In this document: one piece after another, positions 1 through 8,774 of the stretch
Layout of the letters: each line of letters starts with the position of its first letter
How positions within the stretch are numbered: position 1 is the stretch's first letter
Source of the DNA: Sporosarcina sp. PTS2304
GTDB lineage: Bacteria; Bacillota; Bacilli; Bacillales_A; Planococcaceae
Length of the DNA stretch: 64,000 bases
Direction of reading: 5' to 3'
NCBI RefSeq assembly: GCF_003351785.1
Contig: NZ_CP031230.1
Span: forward strand, 248,001-312,000
Translations under genes and position numbers: made by a program
Notes under the pieces: generated by a model
Told to the model about the DNA's origin: nothing
The model's input: the letters and a program-made list of their open reading frames with translations, nothing else
The model's database searches: none

Positions 1-1
1 A

Positions 2-622
2 TTATGTGATGCACAAGGCTATGTTGGTCAAGTCCACTTTTCCAAAGATGACCGGTATATCGCCTATGTCGGATCTGATTTGACGCATATAAATGCTACG
101 CAAGCAGATGTATTTGTATACGATGAAGCAGACGGGCTGACGATGAATATGACAGCGGCTCTCGATGCACCTGTTGGGAATGAGAGTATTGCCGTTCACT
201 TACAGCAAGCAGCAGCGCCCGGTGTAGTATGGACGGAAGATGAACAGCTGTACTTTCAACTGTCTGTTATGGGAGATGTCCGGTTATACGCGGCCACGCT
301 TGACGGTGCTATGTATCCTGCGACAGGAGAAGATGAGCATGTGTATGGATATGATGTATCGTCCACTGGAGAGTTTGCGCTATTGACAGTGAGTACACCG
401 ACACATCCAGGCGAATTATATTACCAGACGATCGCGACGGGTGAACGAATCGCACTTACTTCATTGAATGAACGATGGTTGAACAAAGCGAAGCCGGACA
501 CTTTTCATTATTCAAACAGCGAAATAGATTTGGAGGGGTGGCTCATGCGGCCGACAGAGTATGATGAAAACACCGATTATCCAGTAAAAGAAATTATCGG
601 GTGGTTTGAACGCTATCTTTAA
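2..622 (+). pseudogene. S9-family peptidase remnant: beta-propeller part joined to the extreme C-terminus, catalytic domain missing
   Basis: The frame is open from the window edge, so the gene starts upstream. The visible protein has propeller-like repeats typical of acylaminoacyl-peptidase / YuxL-type S9 peptidases, such as QVHFSKDDRYIAY and GELYYQTIATGER. At the point where the family has the hydrolase domain (YPV followed by an IHGGPH-like motif), the sequence runs from DYPV straight into KEIIGWFERYL and a stop. That ending resembles the usual last residues of these enzymes. The GxSxGG nucleophile region and the Asp and His of the triad are absent. An in-frame deletion of roughly the whole alpha/beta-hydrolase domain explains this best, and the product should have no peptidase activity. 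Confidence 0.7.
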
Positions 623-646
623 TGTAAGATAGAAGACGTACACAAT

Positions 647-675
647 TTGTCCACACTTGGCGAATCATGTATAGT
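647..675 (+). promoter_or_regulatory. Probable SigA promoter of aspA
   Basis: TTGTCC (647-652) and TATAGT (670-675) are separated by 17 bases, close to the SigA consensus. The site lies 45 bases before the aspA start, in the only gap between the peptidase remnant and aspA. Confidence 0.5.
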
Positions 676-719
676 AAGTACTAGTAAATGAAAAAATATT
701 TGAGAAGAGGTTCTGCGTG

Positions 720-2162
720 ATGGTAGAAGAGACGCTGTATAGAATTGAGAAAGACTTTATTGGAGAAAAGAAGGTTCCGCACAACGCTTACTATGGTATT
801 CAGACATTACGGGCTGCTGAAAACTTTCCCATTACAGGCTATCGTGTAAACCGGGATCTAATCCGTGCGATTGCGATTGTTAAAAAATCTGCAGCACAAG
901 CAAACCGTGACATTGGCCAATTGGATGAAAATTTAGCAGATGCGATTATTCAAGCGTCTGAAGAAGTAATAAACGGTGCGTTACGTGACCAATTTTTAGT
1001 CGATCCAATTCAAGGAGGAGCAGGGACTTCGGTGAACATGAATGCCAATGAAGTCATTGCGAATCGAGCGCTTGAAATTCTCGGTCATAAAAAAGGGGAA
1101 TACGACATTATCAGTCCGAACTCCCACGTCAATATGGCGCAGTCCACAAATGATGCGTTCCCTACAGCAATTCATATCGCAACGTTGATGAAAGTAGATA
1201 AATTATTAGGCGTTATGGAATCGCTTCATAAAACATTCTTGAAAAAATCTATCGAATTCCAATCGGTTTTGAAAATGGGTCGTACCCACTTGCAAGATGC
1301 TGTTCCGATTCGTCTCGGACAAGAATTTGAAGCGTATGCGATGGTGTTACGCCGCGATATCGAGCGTGTCCGTGTATCCCGTGTCTATTTATATGAGATT
1401 AATATGGGAGCGACTGCGGTCGGAACTGGCTTGAACGCAGATCCATTATATATTGAAAAAGTAGCAACGTATTTATCAGAGAACAGCGGATTCGAATTGA
1501 AGTCTTCTACGCATTTAGTAGATGCTACACAAAATACGGATTCTTACGTTCAAGTATCTGCTGCACTGCGCGGAACGATGTTGAATATGTCTAAAGTATG
1601 TAATGACTTGCGTCTAATGGCTTCCGGTCCACGTACAGGGCTGAATGAAATTTCATTGCCGGCAAGACAGCCAGGTTCTTCGATCATGCCAGGTAAAGTG
1701 AATCCAGTCATGGCGGAAGTGATGAACCAAGTGTCGTTCCAAGTCGTTGGAAATGATATGACGATTGCATTGGCTTCAGAAGCAGGACAGTTTGAGTTAA
1801 ACGTAATGGAGCCTGTGCTTGTCTTTAACTTATTGCAGTCACTGAAAATCATGACGAATGTCTTCGGTGCATTCCGTGACTATTGTTTGGATGGCATCAC
1901 AGCGAACGTTGAGCACTTGGAAGAATATGTAGAGAAGAGTATCGGTGTCATTACAGCGATTAATCCGCACGTCGGCTATGAAGTAGCATCACAAATTGCG
2001 AAAGAGGCGTTGTTGTCGAACAAGTCGATTCGTGAGTTGTGTATTGAGAAGAATGTGTTGACGAAGGAAGAGCTGGATCAGATTTTGCATCCGTTTGAAA
2101 TGACGAAGCCGGGTATTTCGGGTAAAGAGTTATTGAAAAAGAAAATCATTTTATCGAAGTAA
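720..2162 (+). CDS. aspA: Aspartate ammonia-lyase (aspartase)
   Basis: This enzyme deaminates L-aspartate to fumarate and ammonia in the cytoplasm. The 480-residue product has the fumarase/aspartase layout. GTSVNMNANEVIANRA lies near residue 100, the SPNSHVNMAQSTNDAFPTA block follows, then GRTHLQDAVP. The family signature GSSIMPGKVNPV is near residues 320-331, and its serine loop is the catalytic lid. The GSSIMPGKVNPV motif is common to fumarases and aspartases. The overall form (start EKDFIGEKKVPHNAYYGIQT) is that of aspartases. GTG at 717 is immediately followed by ATG at 720, and I take the ATG with AGAAGAGG upstream. The gene looks monocistronic or cotranscribed with the ComFB-like gene 32 bases downstream. 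Confidence 0.93.
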   Translation: MVEETLYRIEKDFIGEKKVPHNAYYGIQTLRAAENFPITGYRVNRDLIRAIAIVKKSAAQANRDIGQLDENLADAIIQASEEVINGALRDQFLVDPIQGGAGTSVNMNANEVIANRALEILGHKKGEYDIISPNSHVNMAQSTNDAFPTAIHIATLMKVDKLLGVMESLHKTFLKKSIEFQSVLKMGRTHLQDAVPIRLGQEFEAYAMVLRRDIERVRVSRVYLYEINMGATAVGTGLNADPLYIEKVATYLSENSGFELKSSTHLVDATQNTDSYVQVSAALRGTMLNMSKVCNDLRLMASGPRTGLNEISLPARQPGSSIMPGKVNPVMAEVMNQVSFQVVGNDMTIALASEAGQFELNVMEPVLVFNLLQSLKIMTNVFGAFRDYCLDGITANVEHLEEYVEKSIGVITAINPHVGYEVASQIAKEALLSNKSIRELCIEKNVLTKEELDQILHPFEMTKPGISGKELLKKKIILSK

Positions 2163-2194
2163 TTTTATTTTGAAGTGGTAAGGGGTTGGTCCTG

Positions 2195-2485
2195 ATGAAG
2201 GTGCATAACATTATGGAAGTTGTTGTGGTGGATGTACTGAAGAAGTATAAAGACCAACTGCATATGCCGTGTACGTGTGAGCAGTGCATGAATGATGTGC
2301 TTGCGATGACGTTAAATCATTTGAAGCCGCAGTATATTGTGAAGGATTCGAATAGTGCGTATGTGCGTGCGCTGCATGAGGCTGACCGTCAAGGTTCGAC
2401 TGCTATTTTGACGAAGGTTGCTTGGGCGGCTCGGGTCGTGGCAGAGAATCCGCGGTGTGATAAGTTGAGAGGTCCTTCCGAATGA
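2195..2485 (+). CDS. comFB: ComFB-like late competence development protein
   Basis: A 96-residue protein of the ComFB family. The family pattern is visible: an N-terminal helix with V-x-x-V-L-K-K-Y, then the cysteine cluster CTCEQCMNDVLAMTLNHLKPQY, which is the hallmark region and may bind metal, then a helical end. ATG at 2195 is chosen over TTG at 2186 because AAGGGG at 2180-2185 sits 9 bases before the ATG and would abut the TTG. In Bacillus subtilis comFB lies between comFA and comFC. Here it stands apart from them, 3.9 kb upstream, behind aspA. The biochemical role of the family is poorly defined, although related proteins bind cyclic di-nucleotides in cyanobacteria. Confidence 0.75.
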   Translation: MKVHNIMEVVVVDVLKKYKDQLHMPCTCEQCMNDVLAMTLNHLKPQYIVKDSNSAYVRALHEADRQGSTAILTKVAWAARVVAENPRCDKLRGPSE

Positions 2486-2504
2486 GTTTTCGGAAGGACT
2501 TTTT
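2472..2504 (+). terminator. Intrinsic terminator after the ComFB-like gene
   Basis: A perfect 9-bp stem, GTCCTTCCG (2472-2480) with CGGAAGGAC (2491-2499), is followed by TTTTT. The left arm overlaps the last codons, and the stop codon lies in the loop. Confidence 0.85.
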
Positions 2505-2555
2505 ATATCGTTGGATTGTTAGTTCTAGATGGTTGGGATTCGACGGATGAGTGAG

Positions 2556-3443
2556 GGAGATGGAGTGACGCTGACTTAGAGAGTCTTGCGGCTTGCGCTT
2601 CCAGACGATACGCTTTCCGGAGGGGACGCGATGGACCTCGCAAAAGTACGCTGCGAGTTACACCTGTCGTCCTTGATCCTCCCGGAGTCGATCGTCTTCC
2701 AGCTTCAGCCGAAACTTAGTGTGTGCAAGACAGGTCGATCATTCTTTGTATGTGGTGAAAGACTACGTGGGCTTGTCTGCTACTTCATGTTCGTTTATTA
2801 GATGGAGTGAAGCTGACTTGAAGAGTCCTGCAGCTTGCGCTTCCAGACGATACGCTTTCCGGAGGGGACGCGGTGGACCTCGCAAAAGTGCGTTGCGAGT
2901 TACACCTGTCAAATGCAAAGATGTGCTCCTTCTCGCTGCGCTTCACTCGCAAAAGCCGTCCTTCGCTACGGCTTTTCCTGATCCTCTCGGAGTCGATCGT
3001 CTTCCAGCTTCAGCCGAAACTTAGCGTGTGCAAGACAGGTCGATCATTCTTTGTATGTGGTGAAAGACCAACTAAATAGACTTGTCTGATACAATGCGAC
3101 CGTTTTGAAGTTGAAAAGCGGTGAAGTGTTGCTAGCTACTATGACTGTTTCGACGAACTGAGTGAAAAAAGCAATGACTCTATATGTATTCAATCAGGCA
3201 ATCCAAAGCTTTATCTACACTGTTCAGGAAGTAGAGCTTACCATACTCTATTTCTGGACGAACACAAACTGACTTACGAACACAAATTCAAGGATTCTCC
3301 CGGAAGAACCGGCGACTCCTGGGGGATCAGTACGAAAGGCGTAATCACCAACGCACTTTTGGCGAGTCCGCCGCGTCCCCTCAGGAAAGCGTCCGGTTTC
3401 TCTCGGGAGAATCCTAGCACGTCCACCCATTTTCTACACTACA
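2556..3443. repeat. Composite non-coding repeat, copy 1 (two plus-strand units, spacer, one inverted unit)
   Basis: This gene-free stretch contains two tandem units (about 2559-2765 and 2805-3070). Each has GCTTGCGCTTCCAGACGATA, then CTTTCCGGAGGGGACGCG, and ends with GTGTGCAAGACAGGTCGATC. A spacer (about 3075-3250) carries GCTAGCTACTATGACTGTTT. An inverted unit (about 3250-3440) contains CGCGTCCCCTCAGGAAAGCG, the near-exact reverse complement of the plus-unit core. The same order recurs at 4.8-5.3 kb and 12.15-12.9 kb. The short open frames inside have no ribosome binding sites and are not conserved as proteins. Internal complementary arms (GACGAT with ATCGTC, TCCGGAGG with CCTCCCGGA) suggest strong secondary structure. 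Confidence 0.8.
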
Positions 3444-3452
3444 GAACCTAGT

Positions 3453-4262
3453 TTATTTCAAAAGTGACACAGCGTCTTGCAAATTATTATTCACAGACTT
3501 AATCAGCATTTGATCACCTTTTTGACGAATATCTTGCTGGACAAAATTCATCATTTCCTTTGCCATGTCTGTATCAGCCAGCATGGAAAGTGATTGAGTG
3601 ATATTGCCTTCAAACACAAGAGCGTTTTCTAAATGGTGCTCAATTCCGCTCATTTCTGACCCTACTTTCGTTAGCTGACCGCTAATAGTTTCAATCGCTT
3701 TGTCGAGAGTAGAGATGAGTTCGGAGGCGTCTTGTCGAGTAGCGATCGATGCGCCGTCCAAGCCGAGTGCTGATGTGCTGACGTCGATGTCGCCAATGGT
3801 CATTTTTTGACCTGGATTGGCACCGACTTGCAAATTGAGTGGATTGTCACCGCCGAGAATCTTCATTGTGTTGAATTCCAGTTTTCCCGCTGTGTCGTTG
3901 ATCGCCTGCATAATTTGATCGAGTTCCATCGTACTGGATTTGCGATCGTCGTCTGTTAACGTATCGTTGGCGGCGGCTACTGCCATTTCTCGTCCACGTT
4001 GGAGTAAGTCGTTAATATTGTTTAACCCTTCGTTGGACAATTCGAGTACAGAAAGACCGTCTTGCATATTGCGTTGCGCTTGGGAAAGTCCCTTGATTTG
4101 AGCACGCATCGTTTCAGAAATGGCTAGACCTGATGCACTTTGGCTGGCGGTCGCTACTTTTGAACCGGTACTGAGCTTCATGAGCGTCTTTTCCATGTCC
4201 GTCGCATTCCTTTGCGTACGATTCGTTGAAAACGCAATATTTTCTGAGCTGTGTATTCGCAT
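3453..4262 (-). CDS. Short second flagellin (flagellin paralogue)
   Basis: A 269-residue flagellin with conserved D0/D1 ends. The N-terminal part has RIHSSENIAFSTNRTQRN, LSTGSKVATASQSASGLAISETMRAQIKG and DGLSVLELSNEGLNNI. The C-terminal part has DTDMAKEMMNFVQQDIRQKGDQMLIKSVNNNL. The variable D2/D3 region is very small. The first residues (MRIHSSENI) and the last (DAVSLLK) differ from the canonical MIINHN and VLQLLR of the main Hag at 14579. It may therefore be a minor or alternative filament subunit, or a decaying paralogue. It is divergent from a FliS-like gene and the pair lies between two copies of the composite repeat. Its strand is opposite to all other flagellar genes here. Confidence 0.85.
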   Translation of the reverse strand: MRIHSSENIAFSTNRTQRNATDMEKTLMKLSTGSKVATASQSASGLAISETMRAQIKGLSQAQRNMQDGLSVLELSNEGLNNINDLLQRGREMAVAAANDTLTDDDRKSSTMELDQIMQAINDTAGKLEFNTMKILGGDNPLNLQVGANPGQKMTIGDIDVSTSALGLDGASIATRQDASELISTLDKAIETISGQLTKVGSEMSGIEHHLENALVFEGNITQSLSMLADTDMAKEMMNFVQQDIRQKGDQMLIKSVNNNLQDAVSLLK

Positions 4263-4303
4263 CCCTTCACCTACTTTAGCTATTCTTTTTGATTTCCTTT
4301 TTT

Positions 4304-4311
4304 ATATCGGT
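4304..4311 (-). promoter_or_regulatory. Possible SigD -10 element of the second flagellin gene
   Basis: On the minus strand this reads ACCGATAT, one base from the SigD -10 consensus GCCGATAT, about 45 bases before the start codon. A good TAAA -35 element at the usual 15-base spacing is not visible, so the call is tentative. Confidence 0.35.
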
Positions 4312-4376
4312 CACTTTTATTCAAAATCCACTCATTCAGACGATAATAAAATAAAAGTATTGTGAGGGGGAGCGGC

Positions 4377-4775
4377 ATGTATTTGAAGCGTGCGATCGAA
4401 GTATATCAAACGACAGCCAGCGCTACGACCCCGATGATTGATAGTATCATTCAGTTGCTTAGTGAAATGAGCGATTTATTAGTGGATGTGCAAGCAATGA
4501 TTGAACGTGGCGAGAGCTCGGACGTGTCCGATTCATTGAAGAAGCTGCAGCAAGTATTGTTTGAGTTAATTGGTGTTGTAGATCACCAGTCGGAAGAAGG
4601 GAAGCGGTTGGTATTGCTGTATGTCATGCTTAATCAGCATCTTGTGACGGTGCAGTTACATAAGCGTTATGAATTATTACCTAGTATCCAATTACACGTA
4701 CAACAACTTGCCGAAGCGTGGATTTCAGCACGTCAACAACAGCGTCGTCAGCGATTTACAACGGATACGTTATAA
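4377..4775 (+). CDS. fliS: FliS-like flagellar export chaperone
   Basis: A 132-residue, mainly helical protein. The start resembles FliS: a short N-terminal helix (YLKRAIEVYQTTASATTPMIDSIIQLLSEM) matching the family pattern of an A-Y-Q motif followed by a helix that packs against flagellin. FliS normally has 120-135 residues and binds the flagellin C-terminus in the cytoplasm. ATG at 4377 is chosen because GAGGGGGAG lies 5-12 bases upstream. It is divergent from the short flagellin, which could be its client. Similarity is moderate, so it could instead be another small four-helix chaperone. The usual fliD-fliS-fliT block is not present beside the main hag. Confidence 0.6.
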   Translation: MYLKRAIEVYQTTASATTPMIDSIIQLLSEMSDLLVDVQAMIERGESSDVSDSLKKLQQVLFELIGVVDHQSEEGKRLVLLYVMLNQHLVTVQLHKRYELLPSIQLHVQQLAEAWISARQQQRRQRFTTDTL

Positions 4776-4792
4776 GAAAATGACGTTGGCGA

Positions 4793-5345
4793 TTGGATGG
4801 AGTAAGACTAACTTAGCGTGTCTTGCGGCTTGCGCTTCCAGACGATACGCTTTCCGGAGGGGACGCGGCGAACCTCGCAAAAGTACGCTACGGCTTTCCC
4901 TGAACCTCCCGGAGTGATCGTCTGTAAGCCGCAAGCCGGAATTAGTGTGTGTAAGACAGTTTGATCACACTTTGTACATGGTTTTTGAAGTTAGAAAGTA
5001 GCGAAGTGTTGCTAGCCGCTATGACTGTTTCGATGAACTGAGTGGAAAAGCAATGACTATATACGCATTCGTGAGGCAATCTAAAGCTTCACCCACACTG
5101 TTCAGGAAACGGAACTTACCATACTCTATTTTTGGACGAACACGGACTGACTTACGAACACTAACTCAAGGATTCTTCCGGAAGAACCGGCGACTCCTGG
5201 AGGATCAGGACGACAGGCGTAATCGCCACGCACTTTTGGCGAGTCCGCCGCGTCCCCTCAGGAAAGCGTCCGGTTCTGTAGGAAGAATCCTCACACGTAC
5301 ACTCATTTTCTACACTGCAAAGGAGAAGTTCACTTACCCTACTCC
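4793..5345. repeat. Composite non-coding repeat, copy 2
   Basis: A plus-strand unit (about 4795-4985) has GCTTGCGCTTCCAGACGATA and CTTTCCGGAGGGGACGCG. A spacer (about 4986-5130) has TGTTGCTAGCCGCTATGACT. An inverted unit (about 5130-5315) has CGCGTCCCCTCAGGAAAGCG. The order is the same as in copy 1, but with only one plus unit. The region 5346-5470 after it looks like a further weak decayed piece (TCTGGACGAACCCCAACCGA) and then nothing recognisable before degV. Confidence 0.8.
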
Positions 5346-5491
5346 AACTTCTGGACGAACCCCAACCGACTTATGAACCCTAACACATACACTACTTTAC
5401 TCCACCGAACAAACACACATAACGGAAATGACCAATTTACAGATGCCAACAATCCTTATTTCAGGTAGAATAGGGGCAGGAGTTGATCATA

Positions 5492-6340
5492 TTGAAAACA
5501 GCAATCGTAACAGACAGCACGGCGTATGTGCCGGATGATATAAAAGCAGAACTAGAAATTTACACCATCCCCCTACTCGTAACAATCGATGACCAATCAT
5601 TCGCGGAAGAAGTAGACCTGACAACAGACGCATTTTATGAAATGGTGCGTGGAAAAGGTCCGTTACCAAAAACATCCCAACCAGCGCTCGGGGACTTTGA
5701 GGCGTTGTATGAAAAGTTGGCGGGAGAGTATGACGCAGTGATTTCCATCCACCTATCAAGCGGTATTAGCGGTACGTATATGGGCGCTAGACAAGCGATC
5801 GACATGGTACCGGACATCGAGATTTTGCCATTTGACTCAGAAATTTCAGCTTATCCCCAGGCGTTATATGCGATCCGCGCAGCTCAGCTAGCGAAAGAAG
5901 GCATGGATCCGCACGCCATACTGGAAGAATTAAAAGAAATGAAAAAAACGATGAAAGCCTATTTCATGGTAGATAACTTATCACATCTGCAACGCGGTGG
6001 CCGATTGTCAGGCGCACAAGCACTCGTCGGTGGGTTACTGCAAGTGAAACCGATTTTGCATTTTGAAGAAAAAGTCATCGTCCCTTTCGAGAAAATCCGA
6101 ACGACGAAAAAAGCGATGAAACGCATTGCAGAGTTATTGGCGGAAGACGCAAAAGACCAGTTGCTTGACGCAGTAGTCATTCACGGCAATCGCTATGAAG
6201 AAGCGGTTGAATGGAAAGAAATACTTGAGAAAAAACATCCGAACGTCGATTTCACGATCAGTCATTTTGGCCCGGTCATCGGCACACATCTTGGTGAAGG
6301 GGCGATGGGACTCGGCTGGGTGAAACGGCGCGGAACATAA
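5492..6340 (+). CDS. DegV-family fatty-acid-binding protein
   Basis: A 282-residue DegV-fold protein. The N-terminal domain has KTAIVTDSTAYVP (the TDS motif that opens the family), then the KTSQPALGDF loop and the HLSSGISGTYMGA motif, which contribute to binding the fatty-acyl carboxylate. The C-terminal domain has LSHLQRGGRLSG, and the protein ends with IGTHLGEGAMGLGW. Members bind free fatty acids, in Gram-positives as FakB-type partners of an acyl kinase, although not all are proven FakBs. TTG at 5492 is preferred to TTG at 5483 because GGGGCAGGAG ends 9 bases upstream of it. The gene heads the comFA-comFC run, as yviA does in B. subtilis. Confidence 0.88.
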   Translation: MKTAIVTDSTAYVPDDIKAELEIYTIPLLVTIDDQSFAEEVDLTTDAFYEMVRGKGPLPKTSQPALGDFEALYEKLAGEYDAVISIHLSSGISGTYMGARQAIDMVPDIEILPFDSEISAYPQALYAIRAAQLAKEGMDPHAILEELKEMKKTMKAYFMVDNLSHLQRGGRLSGAQALVGGLLQVKPILHFEEKVIVPFEKIRTTKKAMKRIAELLAEDAKDQLLDAVVIHGNRYEEAVEWKEILEKKHPNVDFTISHFGPVIGTHLGEGAMGLGWVKRRGT

Positions 6341-6354
6341 GGGAGGAATCCTCT

Positions 6355-7725
6355 ATAGCCGATTACACCGAACTACAACAATTTTTGGCAGGGCGTATAT
6401 GGCTTCGACGTGTCATGCCGTTTTCTAAAGAACTAGTGAACCATGCAGTTGCAGAAGGGAAAATTCAAACAATAGAAGGAATTACAGCGAAATCGACATG
6501 GTACGGTAAGCGGTATACATGCAACCGTTGCCTGAACACAGAACCGTCGAGATTTACAGTGTTTGACTGTGCACAATGTGAGACAAGCTGTGCTTACTGC
6601 AGAAATTGTCTGAATATGGGTCGTGTATCCCGCTGTTCAGAATTACTGCTTTGGATTGGGGAAGAACCTGCCTATCCAACGACTCATCGCATGAACTGGC
6701 AAGGGAATTTGACGCTCTCGCAACAGCAAGCGACTGGCGAACTGCTCGAAAGTACGAAACAAGGCATTTCGCATTTACTCTATGCGGTCTGCGGTTCAGG
6801 TAAAACAGAAATGCTGTTTCAACCGATCCACTACGTATTAAGTGAAGGGAAACGAGTCTGCCTCGCTGCGCCGCGTGTGGACGTCATATTGGAACTATTG
6901 CCACGACTGAAAACCGCATTTCCTGATACGATCGTAGAAGCGCTGTATGGCGGAGCAGAAGTGGAACATGCCGATGCGCAGTTAATTCTTGCGACAACGC
7001 ACCAGCTATATCGATTCCATGAAGCATTCGACGTCATATTCGTTGACGAAGCAGATGCGTTTCCTTATACAGCGGACAAAACATTGCAACAAGCTGTACA
7101 GAAAGCAGCGAAACGAAAAGCACCCATTCATTTCGTCACTGCCACACCGTCCGCACAACTACTCGCGATGAATAAAAAGGCAGGCAACAGATCTATCCTC
7201 GCGAGGCGCTATCATGGACAACCATTGCCCGAACCACGCAACGTCCCATTGTGGAATTATGAAAAACAACTACAGAACAAAAAGATTCCTGCTATATTAT
7301 TGCAATGGACGAAAGAACGTCTCGAACAACAGCAACCATTTCTCATCTTCTTTCATCAGATCGAATTAATGGAACTGGCGGAAACTCTATTCCAACAACT
7401 AGATGAAAGGATTTGTGCAGTTCATGCGGAACATGATGACCGCAAAGAACGCGTGCAATTGCTTCGCGATCGAGCGATACCGGGCTTGTTAACGACAACG
7501 ATTTTAGAGCGGGGTATTACGATTCCTAACGTTCAAGTGGCGGTCGTCGGAGCAGAGCAAACGATTTTCAACAAAGGGGCACTCATTCAAATTGGCGGCA
7601 GAGTCGGGCGTTCTGTACCGAATACTTCTGGTGATTTCGTCTTATTTCATCACGGGGTTACTCGGGCGATGGACGAAGCCAGAAGAGAAATCCGTAAGCT
7701 CAATCAAACAGAGGTGCCGTTATGA
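6355..7725 (+). CDS. comFA: ComFA, DNA-uptake DEAD-box translocase/helicase
   Basis: This ATPase helps drive transforming single-stranded DNA into the cytoplasm. Four-cysteine zinc motifs come first (YTCNRC near residue 55, then CAQCETSCAYCRNC at about 64-77). Walker A CGSGKTE is near residue 147, the DEAD-box variant VDEADAF near 228, TATPS near 261, and helicase motif VI-like GGRVGRS towards the end. The gene begins 14 bases after degV and overlaps comFC by 4 bases. The start is odd. GGGAGG (6341-6346) is 8 bases before an in-frame ATA at 6355, which gives IADYTELQQFLAGRIW. The first conventional codon, TTG at 6385, has no ribosome binding site. ATA initiation or a recent start-codon mutation is likely. 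Confidence 0.9.
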   Translation: MADYTELQQFLAGRIWLRRVMPFSKELVNHAVAEGKIQTIEGITAKSTWYGKRYTCNRCLNTEPSRFTVFDCAQCETSCAYCRNCLNMGRVSRCSELLLWIGEEPAYPTTHRMNWQGNLTLSQQQATGELLESTKQGISHLLYAVCGSGKTEMLFQPIHYVLSEGKRVCLAAPRVDVILELLPRLKTAFPDTIVEALYGGAEVEHADAQLILATTHQLYRFHEAFDVIFVDEADAFPYTADKTLQQAVQKAAKRKAPIHFVTATPSAQLLAMNKKAGNRSILARRYHGQPLPEPRNVPLWNYEKQLQNKKIPAILLQWTKERLEQQQPFLIFFHQIELMELAETLFQQLDERICAVHAEHDDRKERVQLLRDRAIPGLLTTTILERGITIPNVQVAVVGAEQTIFNKGALIQIGGRVGRSVPNTSGDFVLFHHGVTRAMDEARREIRKLNQTEVPL

Positions 7726-8336
7726 ACTGCTTACTGTGCGACAAGCGAATGGACGATCAACCGACATGGCAACAATTACTTGGAATAATGAGAGATGCTA
7801 CAGTTTGTCCGCCATGCTTCGAACGATTCGATAGGATTGATCGCATTGAAGAAGACGACATACTAGATTCTGTTCATTCGCTCTATGCATATAATGAACA
7901 AGCGCGTGACTATGTACATCAATTTAAATTCATGCAGGACATTGCGCTCGCTAATGTATTTGCAGGTGAACTACGCAGCGTACTACGTGACTCGAAAAAG
8001 ATCATCGTGCCGATTCCGATGCACCCGAACAATAAAAAGAATCGTACGTTTTCGCAAGTGGATGCCTTGCTTGATGCGGCTAAACTGCCGTATGAACACT
8101 ATATCCGAAAGACGACAGAATCGGTGATGGGAGAAAAAACGCGAGCACAACGTCTAGAGATGACTGAACTATTTGAAGCGACTGCCGATATAATACGTAA
8201 TGAGAAAATTTTCATACTCGTCGATGATATTTATACGACGGGTACTACGTTGCGGCATGCTGCGACTGCGCTCAAAAGTAAAGGAGCCGAGCGAGTGGAA
8301 GCTGTAACGTTATTCAGACCTATAAGAGAGAAGTGA
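7722..8336 (+). CDS. comFC: ComFC, phosphoribosyltransferase-like competence protein
   Basis: A 204-residue ComFC/GntX-type protein needed for natural transformation and thought to act with ComFA in ssDNA uptake or integration. The N-terminus has a zinc-binding pair (CLLC, CPPCF). The C-terminus has the type I PRTase loop ILVDDIYTTGTTLRHAA (near residues 166-182) and the preceding IVPIPMHPNNKKNRTFSQ segment with basic residues. The start overlaps the comFA stop as ATGA, so translation is probably coupled. Confidence 0.92.
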   Translation: MNCLLCDKRMDDQPTWQQLLGIMRDATVCPPCFERFDRIDRIEEDDILDSVHSLYAYNEQARDYVHQFKFMQDIALANVFAGELRSVLRDSKKIIVPIPMHPNNKKNRTFSQVDALLDAAKLPYEHYIRKTTESVMGEKTRAQRLEMTELFEATADIIRNEKIFILVDDIYTTGTTLRHAATALKSKGAERVEAVTLFRPIREK

Positions 8337-8755
8337 TGAAAATGGCGGAAGCAAGAAATTGTCCGACATGTGGTGAAATATTTAATTTTACAGGCCTTCG
8401 AGAGGTATGTGCTACATGTGCAGCTAAAGAAGAAAAATTATATGAAGACGTCTACCGTTTTCTGCGGAAGCGCGAAAACCGTGCAGCCAATATCGAACGA
8501 ATCGTCGAAGTAACAGGAGTCACAGAATCGTTACTCCATCAATGGGTACGTAAAGGCAGACTACAACCGGCACTATTCCCGAATCTCGGCTATCCGTGTG
8601 ATAAATGCGGCGCCCTTACTACGACAGGGAAACTATGCGACAGCTGTACAGAAGAGATCAAGCGCGAACTTAGCGTACACGACGCAGCGACAGAACTGCG
8701 TGAAGCGTTAGCTGAAAAAGAACGTGGCACTTACTATGCGCAAAGAAAAAAATAA
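8336..8755 (+). CDS. yvyF: YvyF-type flagellar operon protein (TIGR03826 family)
   Basis: A 139-residue protein with a zinc-ribbon start (CPTCGEIF, CATC), a central helix-turn-helix-like stretch (ERIVEVTGVTESLLHQWVRKGRL) and a second pair of cysteine knuckles (CDKCGALT, CDSC). The order comFC-yvyF-flgM is conserved in Bacillales. It is probably a small regulator or assembly factor of the flagellar operon, but its function is not settled. Starts at 8333 (GTG), 8336 and 8342 are possible. ATG at 8336 overlaps the comFC stop. A terminator follows. Confidence 0.8.
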   Translation: MKMAEARNCPTCGEIFNFTGLREVCATCAAKEEKLYEDVYRFLRKRENRAANIERIVEVTGVTESLLHQWVRKGRLQPALFPNLGYPCDKCGALTTTGKLCDSCTEEIKRELSVHDAATELREALAEKERGTYYAQRKK

Positions 8756-8774
8756 CAACAGGCAGTAATGTTCA

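Noticed and set aside
2586-3079. Several open frames of 70-100 codons in the first gene-free stretch
   Set aside because: They lie within the composite repeat, have no ribosome binding sites, and the frames are not conserved in the other repeat copies.
5053-5376. 107-codon open frame before degV
   Set aside because: It runs through the inverted repeat unit, has no ribosome binding site and gives a low-complexity basic peptide.
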